Below are positions 34,157 to 43,201 of a stretch of 64,000 nt of DNA, piece by piece. The first letter of the stretch is position 1. The number at the start of each line of letters is the position of its first letter. This DNA is from Flavobacterium sp. HJJ. Lineage in GTDB: Bacteria > Bacteroidota > Bacteroidia > Flavobacteriales > Flavobacteriaceae. Where the stretch lies: positions 1 to 64,000 of the forward strand of contig NZ_JADKPR010000007.1 of the NCBI RefSeq assembly GCF_015351475.1. Direction: 5' to 3'. The notes beneath the pieces were generated by a model, which was given only the letters and a program-made list of their open reading frames with translations, had not been told where the DNA came from and ran no database searches. Made by a program: the position numbers and the translations under genes.

Positions 34157-37100
34157 CCTATCACTTTCTTTAATACGATCATTTCTTCTGTCTCATGCTC
34201 GGTTTGAAAACCAAATGACACTATTTTTTCTTTTAAATTTTTATTTCCCAAAACAATTATTCTGCTTGCCAAATTACATACTTCAGCCAAATTGAACACT
34301 GACTCTTCATTCGAAATCAATACTACATCATACTTTTTGAGAGCATTCAATTTATCTTGATCGAAATAATGAATCGTCCTTTTCTTTAGAATATAATTAG
34401 TTTTGGCAATGGCTCTATTCTCTTCTGAAAGTATAACCGAATCAATTTTTCTTTGAGGCTCCTGTAATGCCAAAAATATATCCAATTGCCCATAATCATC
34501 ACCAAAATGAAGTATTTTAGCTTTAGAATCCATCCATTTATTTAAATCAAAATATAACTGTAAATTTTGATTAACATCATCTTTTATCGCTTTTACTATC
34601 TGAATTTCCTTGAAAGCATAGCTATTCATCAGCTTCGCCTTAAAATAATCCAAACTTTCCAATTCCAAACGCAGTTTTTTATAGTGCTGTTTAAAGAAAC
34701 TGCTTATTTTTTTAGTTCTCTCTGCAGGATTTGTGCCAAATGTGGTATCCTCAAACTTGATTCTATCCAAAATAGTTACCGTAGTATTTCCACCATTAAT
34801 AATAAAATCGCCTTTAGGCAAAACTTCGGAATATCCGTGAATGAGTACTGGAACTATATCCAATTCTAATTGTTCGGCCAAATAAAAAGCGCCTTTATGG
34901 AATCGCTTAATTGCATTATCCTCAGACCGTGTTCCCTCTGGAAAAACCATTATGGAAAAACCTTCCTGCACTTTGGAACGCAAATGTTCTACGCCATTAT
35001 CCACACCGTTTGAAACTGGATAAAATCCAGCCAGACGAACTCCTTTTCCGAAAACCGGAGAATTATAAACCCAATCACTTACCAAGAAAATAATTTTTGG
35101 ACTCAACATTCCAATAGCCAAAATATCAAGGAACGAGCTATGATTGGCAATAATTACGGCAGGTTTATCAAAGGTCTCATTTGAAGTATTATCTATTTTT
35201 CTTTTTAAAGATGGATAACTTGCCAAAACCGAATGCATGAACTTCGACATCAAAAAATGAAATCCTTTTAATTTTGATTTCCTTGAGAAAGGTAAAATCG
35301 CCATCAAAACGACACTTCCCAATGATAATACTACGCATCCTAATCCAAAATAGGTAAATGACAGAGCGGAATGCACCAATCGCTTAATTTCATACGGAGC
35401 TTTTCCTTTTTTTACTCTATTGGTTATAAAAAAATGAAAAATCAACGGCTGAATAATAAATGTAATCATCAGCGCCGAAAATATTCCGATAATGGCAATC
35501 AATGATATCGATTTTAGTGCTGGATGTTTGGCAAAAACAAGTACTCCCATTCCCAAAATCGTGGTTGCTACTGAAAGTAAAATTGAGGTTCTATAACTTG
35601 GCAATTCAATTTTCCCGAATGTAAATTCCTTTTGTAACGCCGTAGTCATAAAAATACTGTAATCTACTCCAATTCCAAAAATCAAAGTACAAACGATGAT
35701 GTTAACAACATTAAACTGCAGCCCAAAAAGTCCCATAAGACCTGTGGTAAAAATCCAACTTATAAGAATTGGAATGATGCTGATTATAGCCAATTCAATT
35801 CTTCTAAAGGCTATTATGAGAACTAAAAATACAGCAATGAAGGAATAATCAACGAGGTTTTCGAAATTCATTTTTAGAGTTCCTAAAAATGTTTCGTTTG
35901 TTTCCTGCCTGTCAATTACAACCAAATTTTGCTGTTTTTTAATTTGATTTACAAAAACATCTCTTTTTTCGCTGGTCACTTTCACTAAGGTGGAAATAGT
36001 AAAAAAGCCATTTTTTTGTGCCACAAATTCATCCAGAAAAAAAGATTTCACTCTAAGATATTCATCAATAGTGACTGGCTTAAAGCTTTTGTCAAGCAAA
36101 TCAAAAAAACCTGAAAAAGCATCAGCCTTAAAGCCATAATGACTTCCTTCACTAATTAATGTCTGATTCAAATTTGCTTTTTTCTGCGAATCCCAAAAAG
36201 AATTCCATTCGTTAATTTTTTGATTTTGAACATCGGCAGAAAAAACAATTCCGCCAATAGAACTAAAATTCAAGATACCTTTTCCAGCCTTATCTTTTTC
36301 CAGTACTTTAAAAAGAGCATTATTCTTGGCTATAACTTCATCATAACTTTTACCGTAAATAGCCAAATAAATAGATTTGGAATCATTGTTATTGGCAATT
36401 TTGTCTAATTTCCTTTCATTCTGTTTGAGCTCGGGAGTCATGAAATTCAAATCCGAAAGATCATTATTAAACGTAACTTTTGAATATGTAAAAAGCGAAA
36501 CAATTAGCAATACCAGCATTGAACCTATCAGAAACTTACTTTTGTGATACGAAAATGCACCTAAACTGTCAATCAAATTTGGTTTTTGGATAAACTTTTT
36601 GGAGTCAAATTTGTACAAAACCGGAATTAGAATTATTGAAAAAACAGTAGTGGCAACAACGCTCAATCCAGCAAAAATACCTAAATCCTGTAAGGCTTCC
36701 GACTTGATAAAAAACAAACACAAAAACGTAATGGATGTTGTAATTCCGCAAAGCAATAACGGTCTTGTAATATCCTTGAATACCAACTTAACATTCCTAT
36801 TGTTTCTCAGATGGGTTAAAACATATATTGAATAATCCGTGGTTTCCCCCAGTAAAATAGAACTGATACCTAAAGAAATAGCTGAAATGCTTCCTTTGCA
36901 GACGTACAAAACCGCCAAGGCAAACAAGGCTCCGAGCAACGAAGGAATAAAAATGATTATTGGAGTGGTAACGCTTCTGTAAAAAAAAGCCAGTATCAAA
37001 ATCAAGGTAACACCTGCAAATATAGATGTATTTTGAACATCCGACTTAATTTGTGTAGCATTGGCAACAGCCACAGGCGTTGCACCAAAGTAACTCATCT

Positions 37101-37839
37101 CTGCCTTACCTTTAAACTGTCGATTTAAATTTGCCTTGATTTTATCAAGATTACTGATAAAAAACGTGTTTTGATCTGTTTCATTTGTCGCCAATTTGGG
37201 TGTAATAAAAAGCAGTAAATTTTTCCTGTCCTTTGTTAAAACAAATCCGTTTTGGATAGCAAAGTCATCACCTACACTTAACTGTTCCATTTTTTTTAAG
37301 GCAATAAAAGAAATGCCCAGCGGGTCTTTAAGAATAAAATCCTTGGACACCAATCCAGCAGGAGAAATTATCGATTTATAGTCGGCAGCGACAGTATTAG
37401 CAATGCTGTCTTTGTGCAGTTTATTTTGGATATGCTCATAATCCTTTTTGTTCAAAAAAAGCGGCAGATTATCGTATACAAAATCAAAAGTTTCCTGAAT
37501 ATTTTCTTCTTCAATCTTGCCTTGAACTTTGGATATATAAGGCTTACAAGGTTCCAGACTGTCTAAAAAGACATTGGCATACTCAGTAAGATTCTCCGAT
37601 GAACCATTTTCTTTGGTAGAAATTATAATTGTAATCTTATCGGCAAAATTTACCTGATCCAATACTTTTGAGGTTATTCCAGACTGATCATTTGAAGGAA
37701 TCAATTGATTTATATTTTCCTGAAAAGAGATTCTAAATGCCAAAAATGCCAAAACAAATACAATCGAAATTGCTATACCAAACGAAAGTAATTTCTTGGA
37801 AGTAATAAATGTATATAAATCGAATAATTTATTTTGCAT
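34153..37839 (-). CDS. MMPL exporter fused to PlsC acyltransferase and MTase-like domain
   Basis: A 1228-residue three-part protein. Residues 1 to ~830 form an RND/MMPL lipid exporter with two sets of membrane helices (TMs near 250-420 and 660-820, including SILLGETTDYSIYVLTHL and FGIGVDYSIFMTTAL). Residues ~880-1080 form a PlsC-type acyltransferase with NHSSFLD (near residue 896) and FPEGTRS. The last ~150 residues read as a degenerate Rossmann methyltransferase-like domain (KILHFGDDYGQLDIFLA). MMPL proteins with separate acyltransferases are known in aryl polyene clusters; here export and acyl transfer are joined. It probably acylates and moves the pigment across the inner membrane. Confidence 0.9.
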   Translation of the reverse strand: MQNKLFDLYTFITSKKLLSFGIAISIVFVLAFLAFRISFQENINQLIPSNDQSGITSKVLDQVNFADKITIIISTKENGSSENLTEYANVFLDSLEPCKPYISKVQGKIEEENIQETFDFVYDNLPLFLNKKDYEHIQNKLHKDSIANTVAADYKSIISPAGLVSKDFILKDPLGISFIALKKMEQLSVGDDFAIQNGFVLTKDRKNLLLFITPKLATNETDQNTFFISNLDKIKANLNRQFKGKAEMSYFGATPVAVANATQIKSDVQNTSIFAGVTLILILAFFYRSVTTPIIIFIPSLLGALFALAVLYVCKGSISAISLGISSILLGETTDYSIYVLTHLRNNRNVKLVFKDITRPLLLCGITTSITFLCLFFIKSEALQDLGIFAGLSVVATTVFSIILIPVLYKFDSKKFIQKPNLIDSLGAFSYHKSKFLIGSMLVLLIVSLFTYSKVTFNNDLSDLNFMTPELKQNERKLDKIANNNDSKSIYLAIYGKSYDEVIAKNNALFKVLEKDKAGKGILNFSSIGGIVFSADVQNQKINEWNSFWDSQKKANLNQTLISEGSHYGFKADAFSGFFDLLDKSFKPVTIDEYLRVKSFFLDEFVAQKNGFFTISTLVKVTSEKRDVFVNQIKKQQNLVVIDRQETNETFLGTLKMNFENLVDYSFIAVFLVLIIAFRRIELAIISIIPILISWIFTTGLMGLFGLQFNVVNIIVCTLIFGIGVDYSIFMTTALQKEFTFGKIELPSYRTSILLSVATTILGMGVLVFAKHPALKSISLIAIIGIFSALMITFIIQPLIFHFFITNRVKKGKAPYEIKRLVHSALSFTYFGLGCVVLSLGSVVLMAILPFSRKSKLKGFHFLMSKFMHSVLASYPSLKRKIDNTSNETFDKPAVIIANHSSFLDILAIGMLSPKIIFLVSDWVYNSPVFGKGVRLAGFYPVSNGVDNGVEHLRSKVQEGFSIMVFPEGTRSEDNAIKRFHKGAFYLAEQLELDIVPVLIHGYSEVLPKGDFIINGGNTTVTILDRIKFEDTTFGTNPAERTKKISSFFKQHYKKLRLELESLDYFKAKLMNSYAFKEIQIVKAIKDDVNQNLQLYFDLNKWMDSKAKILHFGDDYGQLDIFLALQEPQRKIDSVILSEENRAIAKTNYILKKRTIHYFDQDKLNALKKYDVVLISNEESVFNLAEVCNLASRIIVLGNKNLKEKIVSFGFQTEHETEEMIVLKKVIG

Positions 37840-39025
37840 GTAACTGTTTTTTGTGTTTTAGATTACCAGCCAAAGTTAATAACAAGTAACTTGTAAGACC
37901 AAAAAGTACGGCCATAAAAGTCGCTAAAATAAAACTTCCAACAAGATATTGGGCAATATTTTTTTGAATATCATCAAATGTCATATCCGTGTTCAATATC
38001 AATGGTTTGCTGCTGCTAACAAAATAACTTCCTATCTTTAGTGAAGCATAAATAACAAAGGGAATGAAAGGAGGAAAACTTATATTGGAAAATGCAAAAG
38101 CAATAGCTTTATTAAGCTTTAAGAAAACAGCCAAAAACAATACCAAAATAGTTTGAAATCCCCAAAAAGGACAGATTCCAATAAAAACGCCCAATGCAAT
38201 TGAAGCCGATTTTCGAGTATTCGAATCATTGCTTTCTAGTACATTCTCTAGAAAAAATTGTTTAAGTCCTTTTTTTTTTAGTTTTCTAAAAAAATCTCTA
38301 GGCTTAATATACACCAAAGCAATAATAACCAAAACTGTATTAAGAATACTAATTCGGGTGAAATCTTTAAAGGGTCTAAAATGGGAAACCCGTTCTTTTG
38401 GATCGTACAAAACCTGAACAGGAATATTCTTTACAGTAATATCTTTCCAAGCCGAACGAACAATAACCTCGATTTCAAACTCAAATTTGTTTGTGAAATA
38501 ATGAACAGGAATTTTTCGTAAAGGATATAATCTAAAACCTGATTGAGTGTCTTCCAATTTATTTCCGGTTTCGAACCAAAACCAAAAATTTGAAAATTTA
38601 TTTCCGAAACTGCTCTTTTTAGGTACATTTTCCTGAACCATATTACGGCAGCCAATCAAAAGTGCATCTGGATTTGTTTCCAGATTATTTAGAAAACTAG
38701 GAATATCAGATGCAAAATGCTGACCGTCGGAATCAATTGTAATAGCGTAATTGTACTCTAATGCCAAAGCTTTTTTAAAACCATTTCGAAGTGCTAACCC
38801 TTTTCCTGAATTTTTAGGGTGGTGGACTTGAACCAAACTTGAATACTCCTTCAGAATTTCAACAGTACTATCTGTAGAACCATCATTTACAATAATAATA
38901 GCAGAAGTATACTGTAAAACCGAATCGATAACCCGCTTTAAAGTTTTATGATTATTATACGTTGGGATAATAACACAAACCTTATGCTGATCCATACGTT
39001 TTGCTTCTGAAAAACTAGTATTCAT
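37829..39025 (-). CDS. GT2 glycosyltransferase fused to DUF2062
   Basis: A 398-residue protein. Residues ~10-240 are a family 2 glycosyltransferase of the dolichol-phosphate-mannose-synthase type (VCVIIPTYNNHKTLKRVIDSVL, VNDGSTDST, AITIDSDGQHFASD, with the metal-binding DSDG). Residues ~270-390 are a DUF2062 membrane domain (ASIALGVFIGICPFWGFQTILVLFLAV). Fusions of this kind are seen in Bacteroidota aryl polyene loci. It may attach a sugar or act on a polyprenyl-linked intermediate. The ATG at 38995 (MDQHKVCVI) is an alternative start. The 3' end overlaps the MMPL gene by 11 bp. Confidence 0.85.
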   Translation of the reverse strand: MNTSFSEAKRMDQHKVCVIIPTYNNHKTLKRVIDSVLQYTSAIIIVNDGSTDSTVEILKEYSSLVQVHHPKNSGKGLALRNGFKKALALEYNYAITIDSDGQHFASDIPSFLNNLETNPDALLIGCRNMVQENVPKKSSFGNKFSNFWFWFETGNKLEDTQSGFRLYPLRKIPVHYFTNKFEFEIEVIVRSAWKDITVKNIPVQVLYDPKERVSHFRPFKDFTRISILNTVLVIIALVYIKPRDFFRKLKKKGLKQFFLENVLESNDSNTRKSASIALGVFIGICPFWGFQTILVLFLAVFLKLNKAIAFAFSNISFPPFIPFVIYASLKIGSYFVSSSKPLILNTDMTFDDIQKNIAQYLVGSFILATFMAVLFGLTSYLLLTLAGNLKHKKQLHAK

Positions 39026-39040
39026 TTTTTAATTCTTAAG

Positions 39041-39523
39041 CTATTCAACCAATTGTTTTTCAATAGCGGTAAAACTATTGGACTGTGAAATAAATTCACC
39101 AACATACGCTTTTAAGGCTCCTGTCTGCTCTTTATAATGATCCAATAAAAACTTCTTATCTTCTTTTTTATTCCCTCTGTAATTGACTATTTTGGGAACA
39201 TTTTCCTGAATGCTCAAACGAATCATTCGTATCTCAATGGCATTGGGTTCGGCTGTTACGGCATATTCCAGCAATGTTGCTCCTTCCTTGAATTTTTTAG
39301 ATTTGTCGGTTCCTTTTTTTTCCAGTTTGGAAAGAATAATTATTGATGCTCCCTTATAGGCAACCAAGACTTTATTATTGTCCTCTTTGGTAACATCCGC
39401 TAATTTTACTGCCATATCTTTTGCAACGCTTTCCGTTGCAGCAGCGGTCTTATATAACTTTCTGATTTCGGTAACCGAAGGATTTGCGAAAAAAAAGAAA
39501 ATAAAAAGAAAGGTAATTTTCAT
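39041..39523 (-). CDS. Secreted helical protein, unknown function
   Basis: A 160-residue protein with a signal-like N-terminus (MKITFLFIFFFFANPS). The mature part is Lys/Glu/Ala-rich and predicted helical (VAKDMAVKLADVTKEDNNKVLVAYKGASIIIL..., then TLLEYAVTAEPNAIEIRMIRLSIQENVP), like a small TPR-type scaffold. It has the operon position expected of the conserved hypothetical found in flexirubin clusters. The function is unknown; a periplasmic chaperone or scaffold role is only a guess. Confidence 0.7.
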   Translation of the reverse strand: MKITFLFIFFFFANPSVTEIRKLYKTAAATESVAKDMAVKLADVTKEDNNKVLVAYKGASIIILSKLEKKGTDKSKKFKEGATLLEYAVTAEPNAIEIRMIRLSIQENVPKIVNYRGNKKEDKKFLLDHYKEQTGALKAYVGEFISQSNSFTAIEKQLVE

Positions 39524-39555
39524 GACATCAAAATTAAAAACAGGTACAGTATTTA

Positions 39556-39927
39556 TTATATTTTCTTATAAACACAGCTTAATTTCAAGGCAACTGTTTG
39601 GTCAAAATAACTAACATTTTTAACCTTAATCAAATTATCATCCGTTGTATTTATATCTAATTCCAAAAGCAGATCCGGATTTACAAATGGATTAATCAAT
39701 GCCATAAATTTAACATTACTTAAAGATTCCATAAATAAGGAGCTGGCTGTAATCTGCTCTGTTAATTCTTTTATAATCTGCATCATGCATACACCCGGCA
39801 TAATAGGATTTCCAGGGAAATGTCCTTCAAAAACTTCATGCTTTTCATTGATTGTGATTTGTGCTTTATACTTGGAATCAACAATGTTTTTCAACACTTT
39901 TACTGTATAGAAATCTTTTAATAGCAT
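39556..39927 (-). CDS. FabZ-like hotdog 3-hydroxyacyl-ACP dehydratase
   Basis: A 123-residue hotdog-fold protein. The catalytic FabZ-type motif FEGHFPGNPIMPGVCMMQIIKE is visible near residues 33-54, with the His and the helix that carries the acidic residue. It probably dehydrates 3-hydroxyacyl-ACP to the enoyl form during polyene extension. Two more hotdog proteins lie at 52328 and 52808. It is tightly packed between an outer-membrane barrel gene (3 bp) and the secreted protein gene (32 bp). Confidence 0.85.
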   Translation of the reverse strand: MLLKDFYTVKVLKNIVDSKYKAQITINEKHEVFEGHFPGNPIMPGVCMMQIIKELTEQITASSLFMESLSNVKFMALINPFVNPDLLLELDINTTDDNLIKVKNVSYFDQTVALKLSCVYKKI

Positions 39928-39930
39928 ATT

Positions 39931-40581
39931 TTATTTTATATCAAATGAATACGATAAACCAAGCTGAAATGATTGATTCAAAACTACTTCGTCATAGTTC
40001 CCATTATTGTTGTTATCAATATTTGTATTGTAGTTATTACCATAAATATCAACTACTCCCTGTTTAAAACGAGCATCAAGAGACAAACCATTTGGAAATG
40101 AAAATCCAAATCCTCCAACAATAGCAAAATCAAATCCTATTGGAGAATCACTATAAAAATAACTTTTATCAAAATTATCATTCACCTTAAAATCTAATGA
40201 AGGTCCAACAATAACATGAAATCCAGTTCCAAAAGAAAACTTACTGATAGCACCTAAACAAAGATAGTCAAGTGAATGCTTTACAGAATTATTAACGGTT
40301 ATGATACTTTCGTTGTAATAATTATCTATAAGAAGGTCACTATAATTTGAATTTGCCCCTTGCTGTGAATAAACTAACTCTGGCTGCAAAGTATATAGTT
40401 TATTAAATTTTATGGCTAATTGACCTCCTAGATAAAAACCGGTCATAAAATCCGAATCAAAATTTGTCAATCTCGAAAAAACAACACCGCCTTTAACACC
40501 AGGCTGAAAAGTCACCTGAGCATTTGATTGTACAATTCCAATTAATACAAAACAAATAATAGTAATTACTCTTTTTTTCAT
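39931..40581 (-). CDS. Porin-family outer-membrane beta-barrel 1
   Basis: A 216-residue outer-membrane protein with a signal peptide (ending SNAQ) and the OMP_b-brl_2/PorT-like pattern VTFQPGVKGGVVFSRLTNFDSDFMTGFYLGGQLAIKFN, ending in FQLGLSYSFDIK. It is a tandem paralogue of the next upstream gene (start of mature region VTFRPGLRGGGNFTHFTKG), so one arose by duplication. It presumably anchors or escorts the pigment, or lies in the outer membrane as a structural part. Confidence 0.85.
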   Translation of the reverse strand: MKKRVITIICFVLIGIVQSNAQVTFQPGVKGGVVFSRLTNFDSDFMTGFYLGGQLAIKFNKLYTLQPELVYSQQGANSNYSDLLIDNYYNESIITVNNSVKHSLDYLCLGAISKFSFGTGFHVIVGPSLDFKVNDNFDKSYFYSDSPIGFDFAIVGGFGFSFPNGLSLDARFKQGVVDIYGNNYNTNIDNNNNGNYDEVVLNQSFQLGLSYSFDIK

Positions 40582-40584
40582 ATC

Positions 40585-41193
40585 TTATTTTATATCAAAT
40601 GTATAGGTTCCTCCCACCGAAAAAACCACATTAGTATGACTCTCATTATAATCAATTACTGGAATGATTCCTTTTTTAACTCTTGCTTCTATTCCAAAAT
40701 TAGGAGTTATGCTAATTCCTGCTCCCAAAACAAAAGCCATATCGACACTCGCATCCGTATTGAAATTTTTATCTACTACAAAATCTAATGTTGGACCAAA
40801 ATGAATGTTAAATTTATCACCAAAAGTAAATTTATTCACGACCCCAAAAGACAAATAATCAACATTAAACATACCATTGTCATTAGTTGGTGATTTATAT
40901 TTTGAACCTTGAGCCGAATAATTAATTTCGGGTTGCAAAGTGTAAAATTTTGATAGTTTCAAAGCACCATAAAAACCAAGATAAAAATCAGTTTTTGTGG
41001 AGTAATCCCCCCTTTGACTATCTATATTGTCAGTATCATAATAATAGTAGTCATTTCCTTTTGTAAAATGAGTAAAATTGCCCCCTCCCCTTAATCCTGG
41101 CCTAAAAGTAACCTGAGCTTGCGTTTGCAGTGTCCCAAAAAAGACAAGAAATAAAACCAGTATACCTTTGTTTAATTGATTTTTATTATTCAT
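40585..41193 (-). CDS. Porin-family outer-membrane beta-barrel 2
   Basis: A 202-residue paralogue of the protein encoded 3 bp downstream. The signal peptide ends LQTQAQ, the mature part starts VTFRPGLRGGGNFTHF and the last strand is FSVGGTYTFDIK. Both share the eight-stranded OMP_b-brl_2 layout. The two differ mainly in surface loops, this one having a Tyr/Asp-rich loop (NDYYYYDTDN). Confidence 0.85.
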   Translation of the reverse strand: MNNKNQLNKGILVLFLVFFGTLQTQAQVTFRPGLRGGGNFTHFTKGNDYYYYDTDNIDSQRGDYSTKTDFYLGFYGALKLSKFYTLQPEINYSAQGSKYKSPTNDNGMFNVDYLSFGVVNKFTFGDKFNIHFGPTLDFVVDKNFNTDASVDMAFVLGAGISITPNFGIEARVKKGIIPVIDYNESHTNVVFSVGGTYTFDIK

Positions 41194-41201
41194 AACTTCA
41201 G

Positions 41202-41825
41202 TTATTGATTAAAATAATTTAGTTCGATTTTCAATTTTATATTTTTATGCTCGATGGTAATCTTATCGGCAAAAATATCATTTTTAGAAGTATAATAGAG
41301 GTTAATTTTTGCTTTTCTTTTAGTAGCGTGTACAATTTTACTTAATTTATTTGTCCCTTTCGAAACGTATAAATAATTCATTTTATTTTTATCCAAAGTC
41401 TCATAAACGCTTTCCTCACCGTTATCAAATTGATTGCTTGTGATATAATGACTTCGCAAAAGCAATCTAAAATCCGTTACCAAAGTATTTACCAATAACT
41501 TTCTATCCAATTCTTCCAGAATAAAATTGACTTTATAATCTGATTCGGAAATTTCAAAATCGAGCAGCTTATTGCCAAATTCGGTAGTAAAAGCAATTCT
41601 ATGCGTGGTATCGTTTATTTTTTTGGCAATAAAAATGCCTGTCAGCTCATTTCCGTAAACTAAAATATTGGCTTTATACACATAATCAATTTCCTGATTT
41701 GAAAAATAGGGAACATCAAAAACGGCTGTTTCCAAAGGCACAGCTTTGTAATCCTTAACTAACTTATTACCGGCACATGATGCCAATAAAAAGGCTATGA
41801 TACTAATTCGAAAAAGAAGCTTCAT
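41202..41825 (-). CDS. LolB-like lipoprotein
   Basis: A 207-residue lipoprotein with lipobox LLASC (Cys17). The mature region is a half-open beta-barrel type chain (YKANILVYGNELTGIFIAKKIND..., ITIEHKNIKLKIELNYFNQ) like the LolB or DUF4292/DUF3261 outer-membrane lipoproteins found in aryl polyene loci. It overlaps the LolA gene by 23 bp. The LolA/LolB-like pair suggests a dedicated route carrying a hydrophobic product from the inner to the outer membrane. Confidence 0.75.
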   Translation of the reverse strand: MKLLFRISIIAFLLASCAGNKLVKDYKAVPLETAVFDVPYFSNQEIDYVYKANILVYGNELTGIFIAKKINDTTHRIAFTTEFGNKLLDFEISESDYKVNFILEELDRKLLVNTLVTDFRLLLRSHYITSNQFDNGEESVYETLDKNKMNYLYVSKGTNKLSKIVHATKRKAKINLYYTSKNDIFADKITIEHKNIKLKIELNYFNQ

Positions 41826-42438
41826 CGACTTTGGTATTGATTACTTTATTTTTTAAGACAATTCGGGTATAATCTGCAGAGGATTCCAATAATTTAACCT
41901 GAATCACAGTCGCATCTTCTTTATCAAAAGTTAAATCGATTTGTTTGATATATTTTTTAAGAGTCGCATCTTTGGGAATAAACTTAGCGATGTTTTGATC
42001 TTTATTTTTAAAATACGAAATAGAGAATTCCTTGTCATCAAATAAATCCCCGCTCACGCTTCCAACAATCAGTTTGTTGATTTTTCCAAACAATTTACTG
42101 CTTCCAATATCTACGGCACTTTTCTTTCCCTCGTCATTGATAAGTATCTTTCCATTTTTAAAAACGATTGAATAATTGTATGGCTTTTTATATTGCCAAA
42201 GCAAGGAATAAGGCTCTTTGAAAATCATTTTCCCCGAAGTTTCAATATCTTTTGACAGAAAATCCAAATGCTTGTACTGCACAAAATCAGTACTCAAAGT
42301 CTTTATTTTTTTAGATACGACAGCCACTGACTGTTTAAATGCAGTAACTTCTCCGTCACTCATCTTTTGCTCTTGTGCCCAAGACTGAAATTGACAAACA
42401 TTCAAAAAAAGTACTACTATAAAAATTTTAGTTTTCAT
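41803..42438 (-). CDS. LolA-like outer-membrane lipoprotein carrier
   Basis: A 211-residue periplasmic protein with a signal peptide (ending SWAQ) and a LolA fold: KIKTLSTDFVQYKHLDFLSKDIETSGKMIFKEPYSLLWQYKKPYNYSIVFKNGKILIND is the typical opening. Cluster-encoded LolA copies in aryl polyene loci are thought to move the pigment lipid rather than lipoproteins. It overlaps both neighbours (11 and 23 bp). Confidence 0.88.
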   Translation of the reverse strand: MKTKIFIVVLFLNVCQFQSWAQEQKMSDGEVTAFKQSVAVVSKKIKTLSTDFVQYKHLDFLSKDIETSGKMIFKEPYSLLWQYKKPYNYSIVFKNGKILINDEGKKSAVDIGSSKLFGKINKLIVGSVSGDLFDDKEFSISYFKNKDQNIAKFIPKDATLKKYIKQIDLTFDKEDATVIQVKLLESSADYTRIVLKNKVINTKVDEASFSN

Positions 42439-43201
42439 ACGCTTTTATATTCAGGAGTTCTTCCAACGGAACAACACTGTAATTGTTTTTTTCTAAAAAA
42501 GACAGTAACTGCTCTAACACATTAACCGTTTCGATAGAGGTATCGTGCAAAAGTACAATTCCTCCCGGTTTAATTCTTTTAATTATTCTGTCCAATAAAA
42601 ATTTTCTATTTTTAAAAACTCCATCCAATGATCGAATATTCCATCCAATAGTTTTGTGTCTTGTCACAGCCAATGCCTTACGAATGGAAGGATTGGTAAC
42701 ACCATAAGGCGGTCTGAACAAGGTAGTTTTCCTTCCTAAAATCGTTTCAATTAAAGCATCTGTTTTCTCAATTTCGACGATGATTTTAGCTTTGCTGTAA
42801 AAATCAAAAAAAGGAGAATGGCTGTACGAATGGTTTCCTATCGCGTGGCCCTGCTTTATGGTTTCCGTTAAAATTTCGGGATGTGATTCGATATTTTTAC
42901 CAATGCAAAAAAACGCAGCCTTGACATCATACTTTTTTAAAACTTCCAAAACAGCAGCTGTCATTTCATTTGGACCGTCATCAAAGGTTATTGCTATTTT
43001 CTTTTCAGTTATTAATGGATTACTGCAAAAGGTTTTTACATGGTAATTTGATCCAATAAAAGAAGACCCGATAAATACAATTATAAACCATAAAATACCC
43101 ACAAATACAAAATATCTGACATCGATTACTACGTAAAAGCTTGCCAAAGCGAGCAGCAAAAGCAGTAAAATAAAAAATACATTTGTCAGGATATACTTCA
43201 A
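42428..43201 (-). CDS. NodB-type polysaccharide deacetylase family protein
   Basis: A 257-residue protein with two N-terminal membrane helices (residues 1-50) and a NodB deacetylase domain. The metal-site motifs are present: ITFDDGPNEMT, HSYSHSPFF, FRPPYG and IVLLHDTS. The enzyme should act in the periplasm and remove an acyl or acetyl group from a carbohydrate or related substrate. Its role in pigment assembly is not known. It overlaps the ketosynthase-like gene upstream by 4 bp. Confidence 0.87.
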   Translation of the reverse strand: MKYILTNVFFILLLLLLALASFYVVIDVRYFVFVGILWFIIVFIGSSFIGSNYHVKTFCSNPLITEKKIAITFDDGPNEMTAAVLEVLKKYDVKAAFFCIGKNIESHPEILTETIKQGHAIGNHSYSHSPFFDFYSKAKIIVEIEKTDALIETILGRKTTLFRPPYGVTNPSIRKALAVTRHKTIGWNIRSLDGVFKNRKFLLDRIIKRIKPGGIVLLHDTSIETVNVLEQLLSFLEKNNYSVVPLEELLNIKAYEN

